Shown: positions 51,382 to 60,020, counted from the stretch's first letter. The stretch: DNA of 64,000 bases from Clostridium manihotivorum (GCF_004015185.1 NZ_CP025746.1:2807776-2871775), one strand, 5' to 3'. Translations and numbers: made by a program. Notes: generated from the letters alone by a model not told the origin.

Positions 51382-51719
51382 TGTTGCAAGGATGCTTCAT
51401 TATATTTATGTTTATAAAGCTGGAAGCAGTTTAGATCATGCTAAGCTAGGAGTAATAGCAATAGAAGTTGAAAAAACATTGAATGAACTTAAAGTTTTTT
51501 AGCAAGAGAAATTGATATTATATGTAGTTCAATATATAATCATAGCAATAAGAAAGATGCAGAAAGTAAGTATGAATAGGTACCTAAAGATGCATATGTA
51601 TTGTAGCACTTTATATATCGTATAAATTAGGTTTTCCTGTTTTTGACCATTATAAGAATAGACTAGCAAAATTATTTATACAACTAGCTACAGAAGAATT
51701 GATAATATTTTTGAAATGA
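51382..51719 (+). pseudogene. Frameshifted HD-domain phosphohydrolase remnant
   Basis: Fragments in changing frames read in order: LHYIYVYKAGSSLDHAKLGV, IAIEVEKTLNELK, REIDIICSSIYNHSNKKDAE, VPKDAYVL, HFIYRIN and FDHYKNRLAKLFIQLATEEL. The I-x-x-H/N-H-S and KDA-x-VL-x-H blocks recall HD-type phosphohydrolases. Stops and frameshifts interrupt it at least three times. The last fragment ends TGA at 51717-51719, overlapping the ribosome binding site of the next gene, so they were once an operon. Confidence 0.5.
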
Positions 51720-51728
51720 GGTGTGTGT

Positions 51729-52097
51729 ATGAAGTATCAATGGCTTGATGAGTTTTGTCTTTCTAAACAAGGAGTTGTTAAAGATTATAAAGAGGAATGG
51801 GAAGCAACTAGGTATCGTATACGAGATAAGATGTTTTTAATGATCGGTGGAGATAAATATAGTAAACCTATAATTTCAGTTAAATGCGAGCCTGAGTTTG
51901 GTGAGTTTTTAAGAAAAGAATATGAGCATATAGTTCCAGGCTATCATATGAACAAGAAACATTGGAACTCAGTGTATTTTGAAGGTGATGTACCAGACGA
52001 CGTATTAAAGCAGATGATAAACATGTCCTATAGCCTTGTTTTTAACGGTTTTAGTAAAAAGCTTCAAGAAGAGATTTTAGATAAAAATGCTGACTAG
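51729..52097 (+). CDS. MmcQ/YjbR family DNA-binding-fold protein
   Basis: A 122-residue protein with the CyaY/YjbR-like fold pattern: WLDEFCLSKQGVVKDYKEEW, MFLMIGGDKYSKPIISVKCE, PGYHMNKKHWNSVYFEGDVP with the conserved P-x-Y-H-M-N-K-x-H-W, and a final SYSLVFNGFSKK. The family is widespread and related to double-wing DNA-binding proteins, but its role is unproved. GAGGTG at 51718-51723 supports ATG 51729 rather than GTG 51723. A phosphatase gene follows 33 bases later. Confidence 0.9.
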   Translation: MKYQWLDEFCLSKQGVVKDYKEEWEATRYRIRDKMFLMIGGDKYSKPIISVKCEPEFGEFLRKEYEHIVPGYHMNKKHWNSVYFEGDVPDDVLKQMINMSYSLVFNGFSKKLQEEILDKNAD

Positions 52098-52130
52098 TCA
52101 GTCTGTGAATAAGGGTTGGGGGGAACATAA

Positions 52131-52748
52131 TTGTATAAACATATTATTTGGGATTTTGATGGAACACTTTTTGATACATATACTGTAATGGCAACTACCT
52201 TTAAGGAAACTCTTGAAGCCCATGGTTTTGAAGCTCCTATAGAGGAAATACTTAAATATATGAAGGTATCTATGTCTACTGCAGCACAATACTATAGTCA
52301 AAAGTTTGGAATAGATGATGATTTTTTATCCGAGTATTCTAGGAGAAGGAAAGATGCTGAAGAGGAAAATTGCAAGCCATATGCTGGAATAGAAGAAGTT
52401 TGCAGATATATTCATAGTTCAGGTAAAAACAATTATTTATATACCCATAGAGGGGAATCGTCAATAAGGTTTTTAAAGAAGTATGGGTTATATGATTATT
52501 TTACAGACTTCATAACAAAAGGTAGCGGCTTTGAAAGAAAGCCAAGCCCTGAAGCTATAGAATACTTAATAAAAAAGCACAATATTTTAAAGCATGAAGC
52601 AATAATGATAGGAGATAGAGAGTTAGATATTTTATCTGGCAAAAATGCTGGTATTTATGGTTGCTATTTTAATGAAGCAGGAATAAATATAGAGGTTGCA
52701 GATCATATAGTAAGCGATTTTAGTCAGCTTTATTCTATAATTGATTAA
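52131..52748 (+). CDS. HAD-superfamily phosphatase (phosphoglycolate phosphatase-like)
   Basis: A 205-residue HAD hydrolase with motif I IIWDFDGTLFDTY at about 5-17, an alpha-helical type-1 cap (15-85), motif II YLYTHRGES with Thr in place of Ser, motif III Lys in FERKPSPEAIEYL and motif IV MIGDRELDILSGKNAG. It likely dephosphorylates a small sugar or nucleotide. The start is TTG 52131 behind GGTTGGGGGGAAC; no ATG fits motif I spacing. It is probably in an operon with the MmcQ/YjbR gene upstream. Confidence 0.9.
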   Translation: MYKHIIWDFDGTLFDTYTVMATTFKETLEAHGFEAPIEEILKYMKVSMSTAAQYYSQKFGIDDDFLSEYSRRRKDAEEENCKPYAGIEEVCRYIHSSGKNNYLYTHRGESSIRFLKKYGLYDYFTDFITKGSGFERKPSPEAIEYLIKKHNILKHEAIMIGDRELDILSGKNAGIYGCYFNEAGINIEVADHIVSDFSQLYSIID

Positions 52749-52793
52749 TTAAAAAATTAAATTCTATTGATATTGTAAATATGAGGTACATTA

Positions 52794-53270
52794 ATGAAAA
52801 TTATATTTTTAGACGTAGACGGAGTTCTTAATACAGAAGGATTCCTTAATGACAATCCAGGAGTAGCCATAGACTACTGGAAGATAAGTATATTAAAGTA
52901 TATTATAAAGAAAACTGGCGCGCTTATAGTAATGTCCTCAGGCTGGAGATTATGGTTTGATGATAATATGTTGCCTACAGAAGGCTACTCACAGCAGCTA
53001 TATGATATTTTTTGTGAAAATAAACTAGAAATATATGATAAAACACCAGATTTCAGCACTGACGAAATAAAATCAAGAAAGACCTTTAGCCATGTGAAAG
53101 CAAAGGAAATAATTGCATGGCTTGAGGATAATAAAGATGTAGAAAAGTATGTTGTAATAGATGATTTGTTACTTAGGGATGAAAATATAAATGCTCACTT
53201 AGTTAAAGTAAATGGAGAGATTGGGTTAACTTTCGAAGATGCTTTAAGTGTAATTTCTATGCTTTCATAA
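52794..53270 (+). CDS. HAD-like protein of the Swiss Army Knife RNA repair type (HAD_SAK_2)
   Basis: A 158-residue capless HAD protein: motif I IIFLDVDGVLNTEGF at 3-17, motif II VMSSGWRLWF near 48-57, and KYVVIDDLLL near 120-130 for motif IV. The D-V-D-G-V-L-N start with S-S-x-W-R is characteristic of the HAD_SAK_2 group, whose founding members are linked with RNA repair; stand-alone proteins have no tested substrate. TATGAGGTA precedes ATG 52794, 45 bases after the previous phosphatase gene. Confidence 0.82.
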   Translation: MKIIFLDVDGVLNTEGFLNDNPGVAIDYWKISILKYIIKKTGALIVMSSGWRLWFDDNMLPTEGYSQQLYDIFCENKLEIYDKTPDFSTDEIKSRKTFSHVKAKEIIAWLEDNKDVEKYVVIDDLLLRDENINAHLVKVNGEIGLTFEDALSVISMLS

Positions 53271-53303
53271 TTGGTAATTACTGCTGTATATAAAAATAAG
53301 GTG

Positions 53304-53415
53304 CTGTTAAAGTACTGTGTTGAAATTGAGTGGTCAGTGATACAATATTTAGATGAGCTTGCGCAAAGAATTAATATGATTACTTCATAAACACTTAATT
53401 TCAACAATATACTTG
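53304..53415. repeat. Repeat family C, copy 3
   Basis: TGTTGAAATTGAG (53318-53330) and CTTAATTTCAACA (53394-53406) are terminal inverted repeats with one mismatch, in an element starting CTGTTAAAGTACTG. The internal GATGAGCTTGCGCAAAGAAT block is identical to copy 4. It separates the HAD gene from a terminator at 53482. Confidence 0.8.
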
Positions 53416-53481
53416 AACATAGACAAAATTAAAACTTATAACTTTATTTACATAAAGTGGAATAAGATGTATAATGAAAAC

Positions 53482-53520
53482 AAATCTCAATTACTAATGG
53501 TAATTGAGATTTGTTTTTTA
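53482..53520 (+). terminator. Intrinsic terminator
   Basis: AAATCTCAATTAC (53482-53494) pairs exactly with GTAATTGAGATTT (53500-53512), followed by GTTTTTTAC. It is 210 bases after the HAD gene, with a family C repeat in between. Confidence 0.8.
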
Positions 53521-53591
53521 CCGTCTTGAACGTATATAAATTTTTTTATCTACACATAACAATAATAAGGTTTAGAATAAAAAGTAAAAAA

Positions 53592-53653
53592 TCTTATTCA
53601 CATGCCACATTTTCCTAATATGTATTGGAAAAGACATATGTGCAAAAAGTGAA
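53592..53653. repeat. Hairpin element resembling family D ends
   Basis: TTATTCACATG and ATATGTGCAAAAAGTGAA flank an inner TTTTCC/GGAAAA stem. The TTATTCACAT start and GTGCAAAAA end echo the family D sequence at 60937. Just upstream of the PanE-like gene; relation to family D is tentative. Confidence 0.3.
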
Positions 53654-53680
53654 TTTATCAAAGGAAGGGAGAAAGATTAT

Positions 53681-54616
53681 ATGAGAGTGTTAGTCTATGG
53701 TGCAGGTGTTTTGGGAAGTTATCTTGCTCATGTATTGGTTAATGGAGGAAATGAAACCACAGTTCTTGCTAGAGGTAAGAGATTTGAGGAACTTAGCAAA
53801 AATGGGCTTATAATCCGACATTATGTTCAATGTAAAACCACTGTTGATAAGGTAAATGTTATCGATAAGCTAACTAAAGAGGATGTTTATGATTTAATAT
53901 TTGTGGTAATGCAGTGTACCCAATTACAGGCGGTTTTACCAATACTGGCAGAAAACAATAGTCAGCATATTGTTTTTGTAGGAAATAATACAGATGGGCA
54001 GGCAACTTATGATTATATACAAAAGAATAGTTCATTTGAGAAAAAAATAGCATTTGGATTTCAAAGTACTGGAGGAAGGCGTGAAAATGGACGAGTAGTA
54101 TGCGTAAGAGCAAGGGGACAGATGGAACTAGGAGGCTTAAATGGACAGCTATCCTGGAGAGAGCTTATTGATAAAGCCTTTGAAAATACCAGATACAAGC
54201 TAACATATATTGATAATATGGATGCTTGGCACAAAAGTCATATTGCCCTTATCATGCCTCTAGCTTATGCGACTTATGCCTGTGATGGAAATTTGCGTAA
54301 GGCAGCTAAGAACAAAAAGCTTTTAAAGCAAATAGTCAATGCAACCATCGAGGGATATAAGGTAATTGAAGCTGCTGGATATGAACCTACTCCTAAGAAG
54401 GAAGCAAAGTTAATATGTGATAAATCTAAGGTGTATTACTTAATGCTTAAGATTGTCACTGCAACACCAATCGGAAAACTTGCTATCAGCGATCATGCTA
54501 TGTCTGCAGTTGGAGAGATGGTAGCCTTAGAGGAGGCACTAAATAAGTTAAAGCAGAAAGTAAAACTGGAAACACCAAATTTAGATGCTCTACAGGTTTA
54601 TATGAAAAAATTATAG
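53681..54616 (+). CDS. Ketopantoate reductase-like oxidoreductase (PanE/ApbA family)
   Basis: A 311-residue NAD(P)-dependent enzyme. The Rossmann motif VYGAGVLGSYLAHVL is at 4-18, followed by TTVLARGKRFEEL and DLIFVVMQCTQLQAVLPIL, the family's substrate-strand region. The C-terminal half is weaker: the usual K-x2-N-x3-N active-site pattern is replaced by WHKSHIALIMPLAYATYACD. It may thus act on a 2-oxo acid other than ketopantoate. No pan genes are nearby. GGAAGGGAGA precedes ATG 53681. Confidence 0.82.
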   Translation: MRVLVYGAGVLGSYLAHVLVNGGNETTVLARGKRFEELSKNGLIIRHYVQCKTTVDKVNVIDKLTKEDVYDLIFVVMQCTQLQAVLPILAENNSQHIVFVGNNTDGQATYDYIQKNSSFEKKIAFGFQSTGGRRENGRVVCVRARGQMELGGLNGQLSWRELIDKAFENTRYKLTYIDNMDAWHKSHIALIMPLAYATYACDGNLRKAAKNKKLLKQIVNATIEGYKVIEAAGYEPTPKKEAKLICDKSKVYYLMLKIVTATPIGKLAISDHAMSAVGEMVALEEALNKLKQKVKLETPNLDALQVYMKKL

Positions 54617-54684
54617 AATTAGATTCTTCAGTGCTTTGTGCTAAATAGAAATGGATATTACATAAAGCTTTTATGTGATGACAA

Positions 54685-54730
54685 AGACCATTTATAGAAA
54701 AAATATTTCCTATAGATGGTCTCTGTTATT
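54685..54730 (+). terminator. Intrinsic terminator after the PanE-like gene
   Basis: AGACCATTTATAG (from 54685) pairs with CTATAGATGGTCT (to 54722) with one mismatch; T-rich sequence follows. Confidence 0.65.
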
Positions 54731-54814
54731 ATAATGGAAGTTATATTTTTACTGTTTTACTTAATTTTTCTTTTGTGATAATATATTCTCATTAACTATA
54801 GAGAGGTGTATACC

Positions 54815-55141
54815 ATGAGTTATTTTATATTGAGCATAGTGTTTTTGATAGCAGGTATTTTCCTTAGAAGTATTAAACAAAAATCTATTACAGGTATCGG
54901 TTATAAAACCAGATCTTCTATGAAAAACCTAGATACATGGAATGAGGCAAACAAATACTGCGCAAACATACTTATTTTAGGGAATATCATATCAGTAATT
55001 GTAGGCGCCAGCTTACTTATAAAAGGATATAGAAACTTTGCTTATTGCTTTTGGATTATTATAATATCACTTGTGCTAGCTTGTGTTTTCACAGAAGTAC
55101 ATATGACAAGAGTCTTTAACAAAGATGGTAGTAGAAAATAA
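54815..55141 (+). CDS. SdpI-family membrane protein
   Basis: A 108-residue protein with three helices (about 2-20, 49-67, 72-92). The loop GIGYKTRSSMKNLDTWNEAN is the SdpI C-terminal signature (G-x-R/K-T-x-x-S-M-K-N-x-x-x-W-x-x-A-N). In Bacillus subtilis SdpI is an immunity protein against the SdpC toxin; short homologues like this one are common and mostly uncharacterised. AGAGGTG at 54802-54808 selects ATG 54815 over the in-frame GTG 54806. Confidence 0.85.
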   Translation: MSYFILSIVFLIAGIFLRSIKQKSITGIGYKTRSSMKNLDTWNEANKYCANILILGNIISVIVGASLLIKGYRNFAYCFWIIIISLVLACVFTEVHMTRVFNKDGSRK

Positions 55142-55242
55142 AGCAAAGACAATTTTTAAAAATAGAGGACAAGCTTAATAATTAATGAGTCTAATGAATA
55201 TAAATATTATAATAAATAAAATAGAAGGTAAGTGAGATTTAT

Positions 55243-55893
55243 ATGAGAATCTTAGTTGGTCAGCCAGTTCGTGAAAAAGGAATTGCTCAAATAACCAATG
55301 AGATAGTAGAAAATAGCGGAGTAGATATAGTTATTTATCCAGAGGGATATTTAGCGGATGAAAAAGCTTTAGAAGGTGCCTGCGAACTTGCAAAGAAGTA
55401 TGAGGTCATAATTATTACTTCTTACTTAAAGGATAAGAAAAATAGAGCAATAATCATTGATTGTAATGGAGTAAAGGTATTAGAAAGAGCTAAGACACTT
55501 CCTCAATTAGAACAGGAGTTAATTGAACCTTTGGATGTAAAATGTGATGAAATTAATATTGGATATTTGCTTTGTATGGAAATTTTAAAAGGTGAAAGAG
55601 ATTTAAAAAAAGTAAAAAGAAAAATTGATTTTGTTGCCAATCCAATTGGTGTTGGCATGTACAGCGAAGAGCAGTTTGAACAATGGATAAATGAGGCAAA
55701 GAATATCGCTAAAACTTACAAAACTATGGTGATAGGAACAAGTCATGCAGATGGTTCCTATAAAAACTGTGGTGTATCAATACCTGTTTCTTACTGTATA
55801 AACAGTGACGGTGAGCCGATATATATTTCAAAAAGAGACACAAGAACTAGAATTATAGATATAAATACAAAAGAATATTTAATAAAACTCTGA
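55243..55893 (+). CDS. Carbon-nitrogen hydrolase (nitrilase-superfamily-like), short
   Basis: A 216-residue protein that keeps the Glu-Lys-Cys arrangement of the nitrilase superfamily: VIYPEGYLA (Glu near 34), LERAKTLPQ (Lys near 86) and IGYLLCMEILKGERDLKK (Cys near 110). It is shorter than typical members (about 260-300 residues), with the C-terminal half reduced. The substrate would be an amide or nitrile, but the residue contexts are divergent, so activity is uncertain. GAAGGTAAGTGAG precedes ATG 55243. It stands alone. Confidence 0.7.
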   Translation: MRILVGQPVREKGIAQITNEIVENSGVDIVIYPEGYLADEKALEGACELAKKYEVIIITSYLKDKKNRAIIIDCNGVKVLERAKTLPQLEQELIEPLDVKCDEINIGYLLCMEILKGERDLKKVKRKIDFVANPIGVGMYSEEQFEQWINEAKNIAKTYKTMVIGTSHADGSYKNCGVSIPVSYCINSDGEPIYISKRDTRTRIIDINTKEYLIKL

Positions 55894-56237
55894 TAATACT
55901 TATATAAGTCAGCTGAATTTATTTTAGGCTTATATAACTAAATAATAGTTAAAGTGTATGTAAATATATTAGATAAATCTCTTTAAAAATTAACTGAGAT
56001 TAATCTCTTATATGAGAATGGACTACTTCAGGATGTATAGAGTATTTTAAAACTTTCTTGTTAGCGATGAATCAAATGTGTATATAAATACAGAACATGA
56101 ATTTTCTAATGGAGTGGTCCGTTTGTTTATAGACTAATTTTACCGAACTAAATATTATTTGATTTAGAAATACCAATTATAATTAGAGGTAAAGTGATTT
56201 ATTTGTATATCAATCAAAAACTGGGAGGTATAAGCCT
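55894..56237. other. Intergenic stretch without recognised gene
   Basis: No ORF or repeat family was seen. GAGATTAATCTC at 55996-56007 is a perfect 12-base palindrome of unknown meaning. Confidence 0.4.
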
Positions 56238-56795
56238 ATGATTTCAATGCCTACAAACTTATACCATTACTATGAAGCAGAAGTAGGGCCTTTCAAAACA
56301 CTATCTGATTTGTCAATAGAAGAAGCTGAGAAAGCATTAGATCGTATCCGAGCTAAAGGAGAAACCTATGCCAGCAAACGCTCAGTAGATTACATGATTG
56401 TTAGAAGAGAGTTAGAAAAAAAGGTTAGAGAGTTGTTTATAGATAATGGTGGACAACCACTAAGACAGTCACCTTATTCAATGACTTTAGGTCCCTGCAA
56501 TTGGATAAAGGATTGGTATAAAGATGGACAAGAGTTAAATATACCGATATGCCAATTTGATCCTCAAATCTTAAGCTTTACATATGGGGATATCTTTCCA
56601 GCTATGAGATATGAGGATGGCAAACCTTATTCTAAAAAAGTATATACCCTAGAAGAAATAAAAAAAGTAGTAGAATTATATGGATTGCCACAAAACTGGA
56701 ATAGTGATGGATCAAAAGGGCCAAAGAGGTATATAGAAGTTCAAATTTGGTCAGATGATCCTATAAGGAAATATTTTGAATTTAGGAGTATATGA
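56238..56795 (+). CDS. Conserved hypothetical protein
   Basis: A 185-residue soluble protein that looks conserved in layout (HYYEAEVGPFKTLSDLSIEE, then AKGETYASKRSVDYMIVRRE) and that I recall as a widespread uncharacterised family in Firmicutes. The middle block SPYSMTLGPCNWIKDWYKDG with Cys and Trp, and the closing YIEVQIWSDDPIRKYFEFR, are aromatic-rich. No catalytic motif is evident. GGGAGG precedes ATG 56238. Its stop codon overlaps the start region of cdsA, so the two are translationally coupled. Confidence 0.72.
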   Translation: MISMPTNLYHYYEAEVGPFKTLSDLSIEEAEKALDRIRAKGETYASKRSVDYMIVRRELEKKVRELFIDNGGQPLRQSPYSMTLGPCNWIKDWYKDGQELNIPICQFDPQILSFTYGDIFPAMRYEDGKPYSKKVYTLEEIKKVVELYGLPQNWNSDGSKGPKRYIEVQIWSDDPIRKYFEFRSI

Positions 56796-57610
56796 TGAAA
56801 CAGAGAGTAATTACCTCAGTAATAGGACTTCCTATTTTAATAGGCATAATAATGACAAAAAATGCATTGTTAATTAATAGTATTCTTATGGTAGTTTGTT
56901 TAATTGGGTTAAATGAGTTTTATGATTCCTTTGAAAATTATAATAAGAGCTTTAGCTTGATTGGGTTTGGATTTACAATTCTTTATTATATATTTGTACC
57001 TCCAAGCATTGATTCTTCACTGGGGATATTTATATTTTTATTTTTAATCTCACTAATACTTTACTCCATTGTTTTTTATAATAAGAACAATGTAAAGTAT
57101 ATTGGTATAACCTTTTTAGGATTTTTTTACGTTACTTATATGTTTTCGTATATAAGCAAAATAATTAATATAAAACCTCAAGGCTACGTCTTTGTTTGGC
57201 TTATTTTCATAGTAGCGTGGAGCTCGGATACCTTCGCATATGTAGTAGGTAAAACCATAGGAAAAAGAAAGTTAACTCCAGAATTAAGCCCAAATAAATC
57301 TGTTGAAGGATTTATTGGAGGAATAATTGGTGCGTCAATACTATCATTTATTTATGGAATTATAGTTTTAAGATCAACCAATGTGAATATAAATGGGTTT
57401 CCATTATATTGTTTCTTGATAGGAAGCATTGGAGCAATAATTTCACAGTGTGGTGATTTGATAGCATCCTTAATAAAAAGATTCAATGGTATTAAAGACT
57501 TCGGCAAGATAATACCTGGACATGGTGGAATATTAGACAGGTTTGATAGTGTTATTTTAGTGACTCCATTTATCTATTATATTTTATCTGCATTGATGAA
57601 ATATAGGTAA
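56795..57610 (+). CDS. cdsA: Phosphatidate cytidylyltransferase CdsA
   Basis: A 271-residue, eight-helix membrane enzyme that makes CDP-diacylglycerol from phosphatidate and CTP for phospholipid synthesis. The C-terminal CDS signature is complete: SPNKSVEGFIGG, then GDLIASLIKRFNGIKDFGKI and IPGHGGILDRFDS. AGGAG at 56784-56788 is better spaced for ATG 56795 than for ATG 56792. The housekeeping cdsA normally lies in the frr-uppS-cdsA-dxr cluster; this one follows a hypothetical gene, so it may be a second copy. Confidence 0.9.
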   Translation: MKQRVITSVIGLPILIGIIMTKNALLINSILMVVCLIGLNEFYDSFENYNKSFSLIGFGFTILYYIFVPPSIDSSLGIFIFLFLISLILYSIVFYNKNNVKYIGITFLGFFYVTYMFSYISKIINIKPQGYVFVWLIFIVAWSSDTFAYVVGKTIGKRKLTPELSPNKSVEGFIGGIIGASILSFIYGIIVLRSTNVNINGFPLYCFLIGSIGAIISQCGDLIASLIKRFNGIKDFGKIIPGHGGILDRFDSVILVTPFIYYILSALMKYR

Positions 57611-57785
57611 GCTGCTTCTTTTTAGTTAAATAGTGATGGAGTTAAATCAGGGGCCAGATGGGTTCTTAAAATAGCTTAAAGCTGTTCAACTTAAGATTAT
57701 TATACTAGAAATTTATATAGCTATGCAGAACCATAAATAATGTAGAATTTATATAGTTAAAATGTATTTATAGGAGCTGATTATA

Positions 57786-58331
57786 TTGAAAGTAAAGAAC
57801 TGGTATAAAGTAAATAAGGTTAAATCAAAAATTCCATTTGTTCTTTTTCCAATATTATTTGCCTTAGGTCTTTTGCTGCCTAAGGTTATGAACCTATTTG
57901 GAGGATTTAAGGCAAAATTTATTGGTGCAGTTATGACTTATACCTTTAGTGCAATCGTTCTATTTTGTTTAGGCTCGTACTATTGTGTTCTGCATAAAGC
58001 AGAAGGGTATAAGTATTCTTCTAGAATTAGTGTTAGAACTGTTGGAATTATATTTTTACTTTTAACAGCTTATATAGGAGTTGCAGTTTTACCTAAGTAC
58101 TACAAAGATCTTTCGAGGGTTGTAAAATCAGAATATGTGTCCTATGACGGAGAGTTGACGGAGCTAAGTATTTCTGATGACAGAACAACATTTACTAAAT
58201 TCACTTTAGGCAAGAAAAAGTTTGTAATGAATAAAAACCTATCAGATAAAAATTTCTTTGTTAAAGGAAAAAGCTATCATGTAGAAATGCTTCCTAACAC
58301 TGATTTTGTGGTACAGGTTTATAGATATTAG
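57786..58331 (+). CDS. Membrane protein of unknown function with C-terminal soluble domain
   Basis: A 181-residue protein with three hydrophobic segments (about 13-32, 42-64 and 80-100) and a C-terminal extracytoplasmic or cytoplasmic part of about 75 residues that is beta-rich (LTELSISDDRTTFTKFTLGK, SYHVEMLPNTDFVVQVYRY). Not recognised. The start is TTG 57786, nine bases after AGGAG (57772-57776). The GNAT gene begins 20 bases after its stop, so they form a likely operon. Confidence 0.65.
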   Translation: MKVKNWYKVNKVKSKIPFVLFPILFALGLLLPKVMNLFGGFKAKFIGAVMTYTFSAIVLFCLGSYYCVLHKAEGYKYSSRISVRTVGIIFLLLTAYIGVAVLPKYYKDLSRVVKSEYVSYDGELTELSISDDRTTFTKFTLGKKKFVMNKNLSDKNFFVKGKSYHVEMLPNTDFVVQVYRY

Positions 58332-58351
58332 GATGAAATGGAGAGGCGCTT

Positions 58352-58873
58352 ATGACAGAAATTATTATTAAACTTCTAGAAAAATCTGATTTAGAAAGCC
58401 TTTACAAATTTGAAGTTAACAATAGGGAATATTTTAATAGATTAGGATTTCCAAGAGGTGAGGATTACTACAGAGCTGAGACCTTTAAATCAATAGTAGA
58501 AGAATTGATTGAAGAACAGGATAAGGGCTTAAATTACATGTACTTGATATATGATAAGAAGAAAGAGATTGTTGGAAGAGTAAATTTGGTATCAATTGTA
58601 AGAGGTAATCTAAACAAGGCAGAGATAGGATATAGGATTGGAGAGGAACATCAAGGTAAAGGATATGCAACTTTTGCTGTTAGGCTGTTGCTAGAAGAAG
58701 CGTTAAAGACGTATAGATTACACAGGATAGAAGCTGGTACATCACCGAAAAACATAGGTTCACAGGTAGTGCTTATTAAAAATGGTTTCCAATTTACTGG
58801 ACGAAATAGTAATTTTATTTATCAAAATGGACAATGGATAGATAGCATAAATTTTGAGAAGGTATTAGATTAA
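58352..58873 (+). CDS. GNAT-family N-acetyltransferase (RimJ/RimL-like)
   Basis: A 173-residue acetyltransferase of the ribosomal-protein-type group: AEIGYRIGEEHQGKGYATFA (about 90-109) contains the acetyl-CoA loop Q-G-K-G-Y-A, and HRIEAGTSPKNIGSQVVLIK closes the fold with the S-P-x-N helix. GGAGAGG precedes ATG 58352. It follows the membrane protein gene closely. Substrate unknown. Confidence 0.88.
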   Translation: MTEIIIKLLEKSDLESLYKFEVNNREYFNRLGFPRGEDYYRAETFKSIVEELIEEQDKGLNYMYLIYDKKKEIVGRVNLVSIVRGNLNKAEIGYRIGEEHQGKGYATFAVRLLLEEALKTYRLHRIEAGTSPKNIGSQVVLIKNGFQFTGRNSNFIYQNGQWIDSINFEKVLD

Positions 58874-58901
58874 AAAGATAATAACAATTAATCCATCTTT
58901 A

Positions 58902-59186
58902 TTATCTAATAAATACATATAACATAAATAAAGATAAAAGGCTAGGGATTCCTAAGAATAATAAGGTGCTTACATGGTGAAGTCTAGTATCCCTATCCTC
59001 ACTGCTCTCGTATCTAGTAGAGTGTAAATTGTCTTTATTAAATACTCCAGATATAATCATGGCTATAACTAAGCATCCTATAACAATTAACTTTGACCCA
59101 TTTAGGAATATGTTAATGTTGTTCGATACCATGGAAATAAAAAGTAAAATCATTTCAACGAGACAGCCCATAAGAATTTTGTTCAT
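58902..59186 (-). CDS. DUF5316-like small membrane protein
   Basis: A 94-residue protein with three hydrophobic segments (about 5-22, 30-48 and 73-92) and a polar loop SGVFNKDNLHSTRYESSEDR, a layout typical of DUF5316 proteins in Bacillus and Clostridium. Function unknown. GAAGGTGA a few bases before ATG 59186 supports the start. It converges on the GNAT gene; an AT-rich stem (58877-58907) at the junction overlaps its last codons. Confidence 0.68.
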   Translation of the reverse strand: MNKILMGCLVEMILLFISMVSNNINIFLNGSKLIVIGCLVIAMIISGVFNKDNLHSTRYESSEDRDTRLHHVSTLLFLGIPSLLSLFMLYVFIR

Positions 59187-59296
59187 TTGATCACCTTCAA
59201 ATACAATTTTTTTATTTTATGAATTAAGTATAAAATAAAGTATAACACAACAAAGATATATTTGTAAGAATATACTAATTGTTTTATGCTTCTGTC

Positions 59297-59397
59297 CTGT
59301 TAAAGTACCGTGTTGGAATTAAGTGGTCAGTCATCCGATGCTTTGATGAGCTTGCGCAAAGAATTAATATGATTTTATCATAGTTCTTAAACATACT
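59297..59397. repeat. Repeat family C, copy 4 (right end eroded)
   Basis: CTGTTAAAGTACCGTGTTGG followed by AATTAAGTGGTCAGTCATCC matches copies 2 and 3; GATGAGCTTGCGCAAAGAAT is identical to copy 3. The right terminal repeat is degenerate (TTCTTAAACATACTT). Confidence 0.7.
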
Positions 59398-59426
59398 TTA
59401 TATTTTAAAAGATTAAGGAGAAAACT

Positions 59427-60020
59427 ATGATAGATAATGAATCAATTAGAAATATTGAGATGAATAACGATTGTTTTAATAACTTTCCAGAACTGGAATC
59501 AGAAAGATTGATATTTAGAAAGATAACTAAAACTGATGTGGAAGAAATATTTAAAATCTACAGCGATCCAGAAGTGGCTAAGTACGATTTTTTTAGACCG
59601 ATAACGGATAAAGAAAGAGCCTTTGCCATAATAGAAGGGTATAACAATGGGTTCCTAGAAGAAGAGGAAATTACTTGGGGCGTTGCTAGGAAGAGTGACA
59701 ATAAGATAATAGGTTATTGTTGTGTAGGGGATTTCGATGATGATGCAGCAAGAGGTGAGATAGGCTATGGTTTTAATAGAGATGAATGGAATAAAGGCTA
59801 TGGGACGGAAGCTATAAAGACTATGGTGAAATTTTGTTTTTCAGAACTTAATCTTAACAGAGTAGAAGCAACTGTAACTTATGGCAACGATGCATCTGTA
59901 AGAGTATTAAAGAAAGCTGGATTTACTCAAGAAGGGATATTAAGAGAGAGAACTATGATAAAAGGTGAGCTAGTTGACGATGTTATTCTTGCTATGTTGA
60001 AGAAGGACTATACTGAGTAA
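59427..60020 (+). CDS. GNAT-family N-acetyltransferase (RimJ/RimL-like)
   Basis: A 197-residue acetyltransferase with an N-terminal extension of about 20 residues, then FPELESERLIFRKITKTDVE, the acetyl-CoA site in EIGYGFNRDEWNKGYGTEAI (about 112-131) and VTYGNDASVRVLKKAGFTQE with the closing G-x-L-R-E-R. This is the YoaA/RimJ-like form. AAGGAG precedes ATG 59427. It lies just downstream of a family C repeat. Substrate unknown. Confidence 0.88.
   Translation: MIDNESIRNIEMNNDCFNNFPELESERLIFRKITKTDVEEIFKIYSDPEVAKYDFFRPITDKERAFAIIEGYNNGFLEEEEITWGVARKSDNKIIGYCCVGDFDDDAARGEIGYGFNRDEWNKGYGTEAIKTMVKFCFSELNLNRVEATVTYGNDASVRVLKKAGFTQEGILRERTMIKGELVDDVILAMLKKDYTE

Noticed and set aside
8836..59397. CRISPR array
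   Set aside because: The repeats are dispersed over many kilobases with internal inverted repeats, not clustered with regular spacers, and no cas gene is present.
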